NCBI GenBank assembly: GCA_003223995.1
Contig: QHYA01000166.1
Location: 1 to 16,142 of the forward strand
Origin: Acidobacteriota bacterium
GTDB taxonomy: Bacteria > Acidobacteriota > Polarisedimenticolia > QHYA01
DNA: 16,142 nucleotides
Direction: 5' to 3'
Each line of letters starts with the position of its first letter. Position 1 is the first letter of the stretch. Shown here in pieces: positions 7,853 to 14,611 of this stretch. The notes under the pieces are model-generated. The model was not told where the DNA came from and ran no database searches. It worked only from the letters and a program-made list of their open reading frames with translations. Made by a program: the position numbers and the translations under genes.

Positions 7853-7869
7853 CTCGGCCGGAGGCCGAG
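7853..7869 (+). terminator. Perfect hairpin right after the first M16 gene (possible terminator)
   Basis: CTCGGCC (7853-7859), loop GGA and GGCCGAG (7863-7869) form a 7-bp perfect stem beginning one base after the TAG stop. No U-tract follows, so it is at best a non-canonical terminator or an mRNA 3'-end stabiliser. It separates the M16 gene from the HEPN-MNT pair. Confidence 0.45.
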
Positions 7870-7905
7870 GAGTGTTCCCGGTTGCTCCGGCGAGTCGGCG
7901 AAGCG

Positions 7906-7911
7906 TATTCT
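7906..7911 (+). promoter_or_regulatory. Candidate -10 (TATTCT) for the HEPN gene
   Basis: TATTCT sits exactly 7 nt before the HEPN ATG (7919), and there is no Shine-Dalgarno in the gap (tccgcca). The geometry is the same as at the mutase and gamma-glutamyltransferase starts, which suggests a leaderless message. No clear -35 is visible. Confidence 0.4.
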
Positions 7912-7918
7912 TCCGCCA

Positions 7919-8338
7919 ATGAAAGGCCGCTCTGGAGACTGGATGCGTCAGGCCGAGGCCGACCTCGATCTCTCGCGCAGCGCCATGGAAGACGAGCACT
8001 ACGAGTGGGCATGTTTCGCGGCCCAGCAAGCGGCCGAGAAGGCGGCGAAGGCCGTTCACTTCCACTTCGGCCAGGAGGCATGGGGCCATTCCGTGACCGA
8101 ACTGCTCGATGCCCTTCGCGATCGAGGCGTTGACGTTGAAAACGCCCTGCTGGACCGCGGGAGGGCCTTGGACAAACTCTACATTCCTTCGCGCTATCCC
8201 AACGGCCTGCCCTCCGGCGCTCCGGCCGACTACTTCACGAGGGCGGAGGCCGAGGAGGCGATCCGCCACGGGGAGGCCGTCCTTGCGTTCTGTCGTCGAA
8301 TCCTATCGAGGCCGCCGGGTCCGGGTCTTCCGGCTTGA
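7919..8338 (+). CDS. HEPN-domain protein (probable toxin of a HEPN-MNT pair)
   Basis: A 139-aa all-helical HEPN protein. WMRQAEADLDLSRSAMEDEHYEWACFAAQQAAEKAAKAV (two helices, 8-46) and DKLYIPSRYPNGLPSGAPADYFTRAEAEEAI (85-115) are the family's two conserved blocks. HEPN proteins next to minimal nucleotidyltransferases form toxin-antitoxin pairs in which HEPN is usually the ribonuclease toxin. In the studied HepT-MntA pair the nucleotidyltransferase silences it by AMPylating a tyrosine. The canonical RX4-6H catalytic motif is not visible near the third or fourth helix; the conserved stretch there is RYPNGLPSG, so RNase activity is uncertain. Tyr88, Tyr93 and Tyr105 are candidate modification sites by analogy only. 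The 3' end overlaps the nucleotidyltransferase frame. The pair sits between two M16 genes that normally are neighbours. Confidence 0.85.
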   Translation: MKGRSGDWMRQAEADLDLSRSAMEDEHYEWACFAAQQAAEKAAKAVHFHFGQEAWGHSVTELLDALRDRGVDVENALLDRGRALDKLYIPSRYPNGLPSGAPADYFTRAEAEEAIRHGEAVLAFCRRILSRPPGPGLPA

Positions 8339-8663
8339 TCGCAAGGCGTGTATCGCACGCCTGCGAGAGTGCGCGGAAGGGTCGCTCGAGCACTTTCCGG
8401 AGGTCCTGGAGATCCGGCTCTTCGGTTCGCTGGCGAGGGGGGAAGCGAGACCAGGCAGTGACGCGGACCTTCTGATCGTGCTCCAGGATTCCGACTGCGG
8501 TTTTCTCGAGCGCATCGCCCGGTTCCTGCCGCAGTTCACCGGGCTCGGCCTGGGCTGTGATCTCTTCCCGTACACACGGGACGAGCTGGCTCGCATGCGG
8601 AGCGAGGGAAACCCGCTGGTGCAGGCGGCGGACTCGGACGGGCTCCTCCTCGCCCGCCGCTGA
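8283..8663 (+). CDS. Minimal nucleotidyltransferase (MNT, probable antitoxin partner of HEPN)
   Basis: A DNA-polymerase-beta-fold minimal nucleotidyltransferase. LFGSLARGEARPGSDADLLIVL (46-67) carries the GS-X10-DxD motif exactly (Gly48, Ser49, Asp60, Asp62), and GCDLFPYT gives a third acidic residue (Asp93). It should therefore be catalytically competent, probably transferring AMP to its HEPN partner. No ATG or GTG lies in frame near the domain. The nearest usable start is a TTG at 8283, giving 126 aa and a 56-nt overlap with the HEPN gene; translation by coupling is likely. Homologues typically begin close to the LDRKACIARL stretch (residue 18 here), so the true start could be a rarer codon slightly downstream. 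The C-terminus LVQAADSDGLLL is normal for the family, so the gene looks complete. Confidence 0.82.
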   Translation: MRSVVESYRGRRVRVFRLDRKACIARLRECAEGSLEHFPEVLEIRLFGSLARGEARPGSDADLLIVLQDSDCGFLERIARFLPQFTGLGLGCDLFPYTRDELARMRSEGNPLVQAADSDGLLLARR

Positions 8664-8734
8664 AGGGACACGTGCGCCGGCCGCGGGGTCCTGCGCTGAT
8701 ACCCGAGGAGCCTGAGGAGGATGCCGCGGGAAGG

Positions 8735-8754
8735 TCGGAAGTAATCGGAAGTAA
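8735..8754. repeat. 10-bp tandem repeat abutting a -10-like hexamer upstream of the second M16 gene
   Basis: TCGGAAGTAA is repeated twice without a gap. The second copy runs into TAAGAT (8752-8757), which fits TANNNT and lies 57 nt before the M16 ATG at 8814. It could be a promoter with a duplicated operator half-site. Confidence 0.4.
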
Positions 8755-8813
8755 GATGTGTGCCTCCCTGCAACCAGGCCTGTCGCTTGTGAAGTGACAT
8801 CGCTTTGGGCGGA

Positions 8814-10187
8814 ATGCTTCTGACCGGAACCGTCCTGACCGGAATGCTGACAGCCCACGCCCTATCTGCTGCTCGGGCATCAGACGGAATCCCCTCGCCG
8901 CTGGCCTCCGGCGGAATCCCCTCGTCTGCGGAGACGATCGCGCCGGTGGAACCCCGGGAGAAGGGGGAGCAGGTGTCGGAAGAGAAGCTTCCGAACGGTA
9001 TGACGTTCATTTATCAAGGCCGACCCGGTTGCGGGACCTACGCCATCACACTGGCCACGACCGGCGGCAGTTTCGAAGATCCGGACGAGCACCTGGGGCT
9101 GACCAATGTCCTGGCCGAGATGCTCCTGCGAGGGACGCCGTCTCGCTCCGGTCCCGATCTGGCCCGCCAGGTCGAGCGGACCGGTTCGTCTCTGGCCGCG
9201 AGCGGGGGCATGACGGCGGTCGAGCTTCAGGCGGTGGGTCCGGCGGCAGCTTTCGGCGAGGTGTTCGATATCCTCGCCGACGCGGCCCGCCACCCGCTCC
9301 TCGCAACGGAGGACCTGAGCAAGGAGATCGCTCTCGAGCAACAGGCTCTCCGGACCTCGCTCGACAACCCCTCCTCGGAGCTGATGCGCACGGGCCGGCC
9401 GGTCCTCTTCCGCGATCACAAGCTCGGCCGCGTTCCGAACCCCGAGACCTACCTGCAGAAGCTCGACATCGAGCCTCTGCGCGCCGCATACAGGAAGCGG
9501 TTCGTGGGCCAGCGGCTCGTCGTTGTCATCGTCGGCGAGGTGGAGCCGGCCGCCGCCCGGCAACGGGTCACCGCCGCCTTCGGGGACCTGGAGCCAGGGA
9601 TAGCCACCACGCTCCCCTTTCCGCGCCCCGAGCCTCTGCGGGAGGAGCCTCGCGCCCGCGCTCGCCGCCGCACCTCGCAGCCGGAGCTGCTCGTGGCCAT
9701 GCCGACCGCCGGCGTCGCGGACGAGGACGAGCCCGCCATGGACCTGCTCTCGAACATCCTCGGAGGCTTCCAGGAAAGGCTCTCCACAAGGCTTCGCGAG
9801 GAGCGGGGCTGGGCCTACTGGGTGAGCGTGGCCGAGTGGCGCTTCCCCGGCATGGGGCTCTTCGGCGTCCAGACGGCCGTGCCGAAGCGACACCTGGACG
9901 ACGCCGAGAAGATCATCCGCGAGGAGCTGCATCGCATCTCCACCGAACCCCCCTCGCCGGAGGAGGTCGAGCGGGCGCGCCGTTTCACGCTCACAGAGCT
10001 GGCGCGAGCGTGGCAGCAGAGCCTCACCCGAGCTGCCGCTTTCGCCACGGCGGCGCTGCGTGGCCGCCCCCTGAGGGGCTACGAGGAGCGAGTGCAGCGG
10101 TACGGCTCCGTGACGCCGGAAGCAATCCGGGACCTCGCGCGGCGCCTGTTGGAATCCTCCAGGCTCGCCGTCGTCACGCTCTATTGA
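8814..10187 (+). CDS. M16-family peptidase homologue, non-catalytic subunit
   Basis: 457 aa from ATG 8814; a TTG at 8805 would add three residues. Residues 1-22 form a signal peptide ending ALSAARA. It has the two M16 domains, but the zinc motif is degenerate: the HxxEH segment reads NVLAE (Asn98, Ala101, Glu102 in LGLTNVLAEMLLRGT). The C-terminal domain keeps the substrate-binding pair in TRLREERGWAYWVSV (Arg328, Tyr335). This is the converse of the upstream M16 protein at 6374, so the two should form a heterodimer with one active site, as in the two-subunit M16B enzymes of Sphingomonas. The substrate is unknown; periplasmic peptides are likely. In most genomes such pairs are adjacent, but here a HEPN-MNT module lies between them. 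Three 'DGIPS/GGIPS' residues near 25-37 come from a short DNA repeat. Confidence 0.9.
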   Translation: MLLTGTVLTGMLTAHALSAARASDGIPSPLASGGIPSSAETIAPVEPREKGEQVSEEKLPNGMTFIYQGRPGCGTYAITLATTGGSFEDPDEHLGLTNVLAEMLLRGTPSRSGPDLARQVERTGSSLAASGGMTAVELQAVGPAAAFGEVFDILADAARHPLLATEDLSKEIALEQQALRTSLDNPSSELMRTGRPVLFRDHKLGRVPNPETYLQKLDIEPLRAAYRKRFVGQRLVVVIVGEVEPAAARQRVTAAFGDLEPGIATTLPFPRPEPLREEPRARARRRTSQPELLVAMPTAGVADEDEPAMDLLSNILGGFQERLSTRLREERGWAYWVSVAEWRFPGMGLFGVQTAVPKRHLDDAEKIIREELHRISTEPPSPEEVERARRFTLTELARAWQQSLTRAAAFATAALRGRPLRGYEERVQRYGSVTPEAIRDLARRLLESSRLAVVTLY

Positions 10188-10230
10188 GTCGTCGCTCCCC
10201 GGAACTGGTGAACTGGTTTCGAGCAGCGAT

Positions 10231-10365
10231 CTATTTCTGTTGCTTCCACATGCCGAGGACTCGCCCATCTGGGTCCTCGAACAGGGAAAACTGGCCGACA
10301 CCGGGCACGTCCATCTTGTCCACGACGATTCGGCCGCCTGCCGCGAGCGGCGCAACAAACCGACC
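10231..10365 (-). pseudogene. C-terminal fragment of a VOC/glyoxalase-fold protein
   Basis: On the minus strand the frame ending at TAG 10233-10231 reads APLAAGGRIVVDKMDV, then PGVGQFSLFEDPDGRVLGMWKQQK. This is the last quarter of a vicinal-oxygen-chelate protein, with the usual GG(R/K)IVV, 'FEDPDG..LG.W' strand and a metal-ligand Glu in the FED position. Upstream of about 10365 the frame loses similarity and hits a stop near 10430, so the rest of the gene is gone. It fills the otherwise empty 275 bases between the M16 gene and the discoidin-like gene. It is a remnant, not expected to function. Confidence 0.6.
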
Positions 10366-10462
10366 GTTGGGCTCGCCGCACCCACGCCGCTCGTCGGCTG
10401 CAGGTGCCTGTCGGGCCGCACGTCTCCGCTACAACGATCGGCCTATCGCCGCACCACGCGCA

Positions 10463-11578
10463 CTACTTATTCTCGAACAGTGCGCTACACCTTCCGCCTT
10501 CGAACCCGAGGAATGAGACGACACCGGAACGAACAAAGAAGTCAGCGTTGCATCTGGGCTCGCCCTTCCCAGGAGGACTGCTGGGAACTAGAGCGTACAC
10601 CAGCGCTCCTCCGCGCCGTTCGTTCGGTTTTCCCAACAGAGCCCTGAGGTCGCGAGACATCATGATGCAGTTGATCCGGTTGTACTCGACCTGGAAACGG
10701 TTGGGGCCGACCTGTTCGGCAGGCGTGAACGGAAACACGCCAGCCTCCATGAGTGCCTTGAATTCGGACATCCTCTCTTCTCCCCGCTTTCCTCGAAAGC
10801 GAGCTGCGGCTTCGACCGAACTCGTCGTAAGTCTTGAGGTATCAAAGCGACAGTCGCGAGTCTCCGGAGGCCAGGAACCACGAAGAGGTCCGCCCTGGGA
10901 ATCAAATAGCATCAGTTCGGAAACCGCGATCGAAGTCTTCCAAGAAGGATACGCGTCCTCACTCCAGAAGGCTTTCTTCAATTCCACCTTGAGGTACCGA
11001 CCTGTGCTCACGGGAAGCTCAATGACATTCGGTTCTGATCGATCGACGAATGCACAGGATTGGCCACCTGCTTTGCGCTTGAAGCACACAGCAGACGGTC
11101 CCTCGAGCAGATACTCGCCGACGAGCCTGAAGTCACCTGGAGAGTCGTTCGGTGCCGTGGAAATGACGATACGCTTGACAGCGTTATTGCCCCCTCCAGT
11201 ACCTCGCTGCTCGGTCTGTCGATTGAAGACGACCACCCGATCGAACCGGCGATCAGTGCCAAGGTCAATGACGAACATAGCCCGGGCCCCGTCGGAACGA
11301 CAAGTCCAGGTCGTGGCGGGTTGACCATCGACAACCCTATGTGCCTCGATGTCTTCTCTCGAAGGCACCAGTAGTGAGACTGCTCGGCGCAGCGACAGGT
11401 TCGGACCCCACGCCTCTGGAGGCGAGAACTTGAAATCCGAGTCCTTGGGCGTGATGGCTCGATACTTGGCCGAAATTTCTTCGTCGGAGTAGAGAATCGT
11501 GTCCGGTGCCGCAGGCAGCCCCGCAGCAAGGAGAAGGACGATCAGTGTTCCGGTCGTTGGCCTGGCTGCACCGGCCAT
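10463..11578 (-). CDS. Secreted protein with F5/8C (discoidin-like) domain, function unknown
   Basis: 371 aa from ATG 11578; a GTG at 11599 would add seven residues, but GGAG sites sit better for the ATG. A signal peptide covers 1-24 (TLIVLLLAAGLPAAP). Residues about 62-226 look like a galactose-binding/discoidin fold: VVDGQPATTWTCRSDG, MFVIDLGTDRRFDRVVVFNRQ, the S/T-rich IVISTAPND strand, RYLKVELKKAF and the closing SIAVSELMLF. Such domains bind carbohydrates or lipids. The last about 140 residues (DCRFDTSRL onward) contain no domain I recognise. Base composition is visibly less GC-rich than in the flanking genes and third positions are mixed, suggesting acquisition from elsewhere. It diverges from the PqqB-like gene; a TATATT (11626-11621) could be its -10. 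Confidence 0.72.
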   Translation of the reverse strand: MAGAARPTTGTLIVLLLAAGLPAAPDTILYSDEEISAKYRAITPKDSDFKFSPPEAWGPNLSLRRAVSLLVPSREDIEAHRVVDGQPATTWTCRSDGARAMFVIDLGTDRRFDRVVVFNRQTEQRGTGGGNNAVKRIVISTAPNDSPGDFRLVGEYLLEGPSAVCFKRKAGGQSCAFVDRSEPNVIELPVSTGRYLKVELKKAFWSEDAYPSWKTSIAVSELMLFDSQGGPLRGSWPPETRDCRFDTSRLTTSSVEAAARFRGKRGEERMSEFKALMEAGVFPFTPAEQVGPNRFQVEYNRINCIMMSRDLRALLGKPNERRGGALVYALVPSSPPGKGEPRCNADFFVRSGVVSFLGFEGGRCSALFENK

Positions 11579-11832
11579 CGCTCCGAGCTCCAAACGCACC
11601 GCGTAACGTGCGGGTTGGTGAATATACAGTGAGAATGTGGCCGGATGTGCCGCAAAAAGCCGCGGCGCGTTATTGGGCTGAGTGGAATGCTCTTGCTCTT
11701 GGAAGGAGGGGCTCGGGGGACAGGTTGATCGGCCGCTGTATAGTCGGAATGGGTAGTCGGATGAAATGGGCGCATGTAGAGGATGATAACCGAGAAGGTC
11801 GCGATAGAATCGGGCTCTTTCTCGGGGCCCTC

Positions 11833-12828
11833 TTGACGCGCCTTTCTCTCGCTGTGCTGGTCACGGCGGTGTGTTTCGCCGGAAGCTGCTCCGGCGACGG
11901 ACGCCAGAACGGGCGGAGCGGTGGCGAGAAAGACGCAGCCTCGGGATCGCCAGGAGCTTTCGTCCGTGTGCTCGGGACCGTGCAGGATGGCGGCCTGCCA
12001 CACGCCGCGTGCACCTGCTCCCACTGCGAGGCGGCGCGGCATGACCCCGCACGACGCCGGTGGGTCGCCTGCCTGGCCGTCTGTTTTCCGTCGGAGGGCC
12101 GCGCTCTGCTCATCGATGCCACGCCGGACATCCGGACGCAGCTCGATCAGGTACGCGACGTCGGCCAGCACCCGAACGGACGAACAGACCGCCACCCCGT
12201 GGACGGGGTCCTTCTCACTCACGCCCACATCGGCCACCTGATCGGTCTCGGGTTCTTTGGCTTCGAGGCGGTCCACACGAAGGACCTTCCGGTCTTCTGC
12301 ACGCCGCGGATGGCCATGTTCCTACGATCCAACGGGCCCTGGGATCTGCTGGTCCAGCGGCGCGAAATCGTCCTGCGCGAACAACAGCCCGGAGCAAGCT
12401 TCCCCGTAGGACCCGGCGTCACGGCCACCTCCCTCGCCGTCCCTCATCGCGACGAGCACTCGGACACCGTCGGCTACCTCCTGCGCGGACCGCGGGCAAG
12501 TCTGCTCTACGTTCCGGACACCGATTCGTGGCGAGCCTGGACCCGGCCGCTGCCGCAGGTCCTCGAAGGGGTGGACGTCGCGATCCTTGACGGAACGTTC
12601 TATTCCGCCAATGAGCTGCCTGGGCGCGACATCTCGGAGGTCCGACACCCCCTGATGACGGAAACGATGACCCTTCTCGGGCCACTCGTTCGCTCGGGTC
12701 GCACTCGCGTCTTCTTCACGCACCTGAACCATTCCAACCCGGCGCTCGATGCGCGCGGGAAGGAGATCCGGGCGATGGAGGGGCACGGTTTCCACGTGCT
12801 GGAGGAAGGGCAGGAGTTCGCGCTCTGA
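11833..12828 (+). CDS. PqqB-like metallo-beta-lactamase-fold hydrolase, predicted lipoprotein
   Basis: 331 aa from a TTG at 11833. This start gives a compact lipoprotein signal (TRLSLAVLVTAVCFAGSC, Cys19 as lipidation site). In-frame ATGs at 11749 and 11761 would put an acidic, AT-richer stretch with atypical codons in front. The body matches the PqqB/MBL branch: FVRVLGTVQDGGLPHAACTCSHC with the structural CxCxxC (Cys60, 62, 65), LLTHAHIGHLIGL as the metal site (His130, His132, His135, Gly in place of the usual Asp), LAVPHRDEHSDTVGYLL, YVPDTD and FFTHLNHSNP. PqqB itself is cytoplasmic and acts in PQQ cofactor synthesis. Exported relatives of this kind are hydrolases of unknown substrate, so no symbol is given. 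No other pqq gene is seen. It converges on gamma-glutamyltransferase with 12 nt between stops. Confidence 0.85.
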   Translation: MTRLSLAVLVTAVCFAGSCSGDGRQNGRSGGEKDAASGSPGAFVRVLGTVQDGGLPHAACTCSHCEAARHDPARRRWVACLAVCFPSEGRALLIDATPDIRTQLDQVRDVGQHPNGRTDRHPVDGVLLTHAHIGHLIGLGFFGFEAVHTKDLPVFCTPRMAMFLRSNGPWDLLVQRREIVLREQQPGASFPVGPGVTATSLAVPHRDEHSDTVGYLLRGPRASLLYVPDTDSWRAWTRPLPQVLEGVDVAILDGTFYSANELPGRDISEVRHPLMTETMTLLGPLVRSGRTRVFFTHLNHSNPALDARGKEIRAMEGHGFHVLEEGQEFAL

Positions 12829-12840
12829 GGCGCGCCGAAG

Positions 12841-14598
12841 TCACATCCCCGCGGCCGCCCCGTCGGGGTCGCGGCGGTCCCAGGCTCCTTCGAGGATGTT
12901 CGCCGCCGGATCATAAGCGATGGCCTGGGCCACTCCCTGAGAAGCAACGACGTTCAGCGCGTGCCCTTGCACCTGCAGCAGGGCCGCCGTGTCGGGAGAG
13001 AGCCCCCATCTCTCGACATTGATGCTGTCCGGAAGCCACTGGTGGTGGAAGCGGGGGGCGTCCACCGCCTCCTGGACGTTCATGCCGAAGTCCACGACGT
13101 TCAGGATCGTCAGCAGCACCGTGCTGATGATGCTGCGGCCCCCGAGGCTCCCCGCCACCAGCGAGAGCTTGCCCTCCCGTGTGAGGATCGTCGGCGCCAT
13201 GCTCGACAGCATCCTCTTGCCCGGGGCCGCCAGGTTCGGATGCGTGCCGATCAGCCCCTCGGCGTCGGTGAGGCCGGGACCTGCGTTGAAATCCCCCATC
13301 TCGTTGTTCAGAAGGAAGCCGGCTCCGGCAACAACGATCCCCGAACCGTATCCCTGTTCCAGCGTCGTCGTCAGCGCGACGGCCGCCCGGGAGCTATCGA
13401 CGACCGAGATGTGAGTGGTTTCCTCCCCCTCCGGGGGCCACTCGAATCTCGTGGGAGAGGAGCTCGAAGCCTTGTCCAGACGGATGGAGTGGCGCAGCCT
13501 CGCTGCATAGCTTTTCGAGGTCAGCCGCTCCACGGGCATCAGGGGGTTGAAGTCCGGATCGCCAAGGAACTGCGCCCTGTCCGCGAAGGCACGGCGCATG
13601 GCCTCGACCGTGACGTGCACCATCGCGGCCGAGCCGGGTCCTTCCAGGGCCGCCGACAAGCGCGATCCCGGCGCCGAGCCCGGCCCGCCCGAAGCCTCGA
13701 AACCGAGATGGTAGCCCTCGAGCAGGTTCAGGATCTCGATGAGCACGGCCCCTCCGGAGGAAGGAGGCGGCACGGCCAGCACCTCGTAACCTCTGTAGGT
13801 CCCCCGAAGCGGCTGGCGCTTGACAGCACGGTAGGATTTCAGGTCCTCGAGCGTGATCAACCCGCCGCCACGCTTCATCTCCTTCTCGATCAGCGCCGCC
13901 GTCTCCCCATCGTAGAACCCGGCCGGGCCTGCGGAGGCGATCCGCTGAAGGGTGCGGGCGAGTTCCGGCTGCCGGAGGAGATCTCCGGCCTCGTAGGGTG
14001 AACCGTTCTTCGTGAACTGCGCCATGGAAGCCGGATAGGCTCGCATCTGGGGCAGGACTTCCCGGATCGAGCGACACTGCCACTCGGTCAGCTCGAAGCC
14101 CCGCCGCGCGAGCTGCACGGCCGGCTCGACGAGCCGCTTCCAGGGAAGCTTCCCGTTCTCCTTCCAGGCCATGTAGAGCCCCGCGACCGTCCCAGGAACA
14201 CCCACCGACAGGAAGCTGTCGTGATGAAGGCTGGCGTCGTATCCTCCATCCTTCAGGAACATCTCCGGCGTGGCCGCGGCGGGGGCAGTCTCGCGGAAAT
14301 CGTAAACGACGGGCTGCCCCGAGGCCGGACGGTACAGAAGAAAGCCGCCGCCTCCGATGTTTCCAGCCCGCGGGTGCGTGACGGCCAGGGCGAAGGCCGT
14401 CGCCACCACCGCATCGACCGCGTTTCCTCCCTCACGTAGGACGCCCAGCCCCACTCGCGAGGCGTTGGCCTCCTGCGAGACGACCATTCCGTTCCTCGCA
14501 CGGGCGGGCTGCGTCCAGGCGAGAGCCTCGACTCCTGCCCCCGAGAGGAAAGCTCCGGTCAGCGCGAGGATGGCGGCGCAGGGCTTCATCGCAGGCAT
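12841..14598 (-). CDS. ggt: Gamma-glutamyltransferase (Ntn-hydrolase proenzyme)
   Basis: A periplasmic enzyme that cleaves the gamma-glutamyl bond of glutathione and transfers or hydrolyses the glutamyl group. From ATG 14598 it is 585 aa with a signal peptide (MKPCAAILALTGAFLSGAG, with Ala-rich cleavage near residue 27). It is made as a proenzyme that self-cleaves before the catalytic Thr, here Thr394 in EETTHISVVD. Other active-site pieces are ARNGMVVSQEANAS, NIGGGGF, LLNNEMGDF (the Glu as in human GGT, Asp kept), KRMLSSMAPT (Ser465, Ser466), GSLGGRSIIST and APRFHHQWLPD. The lid-loop region between MGDFN and KRMLSS is present. An ATG 9 nt further on, behind GGAGG at the usual spacing, and a GTG at 14622 are alternative starts. 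An IS110-family element lies directly upstream and may have replaced its promoter region. Confidence 0.93.
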   Translation of the reverse strand: MPAMKPCAAILALTGAFLSGAGVEALAWTQPARARNGMVVSQEANASRVGLGVLREGGNAVDAVVATAFALAVTHPRAGNIGGGGFLLYRPASGQPVVYDFRETAPAAATPEMFLKDGGYDASLHHDSFLSVGVPGTVAGLYMAWKENGKLPWKRLVEPAVQLARRGFELTEWQCRSIREVLPQMRAYPASMAQFTKNGSPYEAGDLLRQPELARTLQRIASAGPAGFYDGETAALIEKEMKRGGGLITLEDLKSYRAVKRQPLRGTYRGYEVLAVPPPSSGGAVLIEILNLLEGYHLGFEASGGPGSAPGSRLSAALEGPGSAAMVHVTVEAMRRAFADRAQFLGDPDFNPLMPVERLTSKSYAARLRHSIRLDKASSSSPTRFEWPPEGEETTHISVVDSSRAAVALTTTLEQGYGSGIVVAGAGFLLNNEMGDFNAGPGLTDAEGLIGTHPNLAAPGKRMLSSMAPTILTREGKLSLVAGSLGGRSIISTVLLTILNVVDFGMNVQEAVDAPRFHHQWLPDSINVERWGLSPDTAALLQVQGHALNVVASQGVAQAIAYDPAANILEGAWDRRDPDGAAAGM

Positions 14599-14605
14599 CC
14601 TCCGA

Positions 14606-14611
14606 ATCATA
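14606..14611 (-). promoter_or_regulatory. Candidate -10 (TATGAT) for gamma-glutamyltransferase
   Basis: TATGAT (14611-14606, minus strand) lies exactly 7 nt (tcggagg) before ATG 14598. The gap also contains GGAGG, which is 9 nt before a second in-frame ATG at 14589. Transcription starting 6-8 nt after the box could give a leaderless message, or, if it starts earlier, use the Shine-Dalgarno for the second ATG. No clear -35 is present. The region upstream is probably IS-derived. Confidence 0.35.

Noticed and set aside
6395..8269. 624-aa minus-strand open frame opposite the first M16 and HEPN genes
   Set aside because: It is the antisense frame of two well-supported genes, with Arg/Gly/His-rich low-complexity translation and no recognisable domain.
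8880..10421. 513-aa minus-strand open frame opposite the second M16 gene
   Set aside because: It is a shadow of the M16 coding strand in GC-rich DNA; no signal, motif or ribosome site supports it.
10330..10450. GC-rich inverted stretches beside the VOC remnant resembling an integron attC site
   Set aside because: I could not find paired core sites (GTTRRRY / RYYYAAC) with proper spacing, and there is no integrase in the window.
11506..11760. Long N-terminal extension of the PqqB-like protein from 11506
   Set aside because: The region has non-coding-like codon use, overlaps the divergent gene's 5' end and would bury the lipoprotein signal more than 100 residues in.
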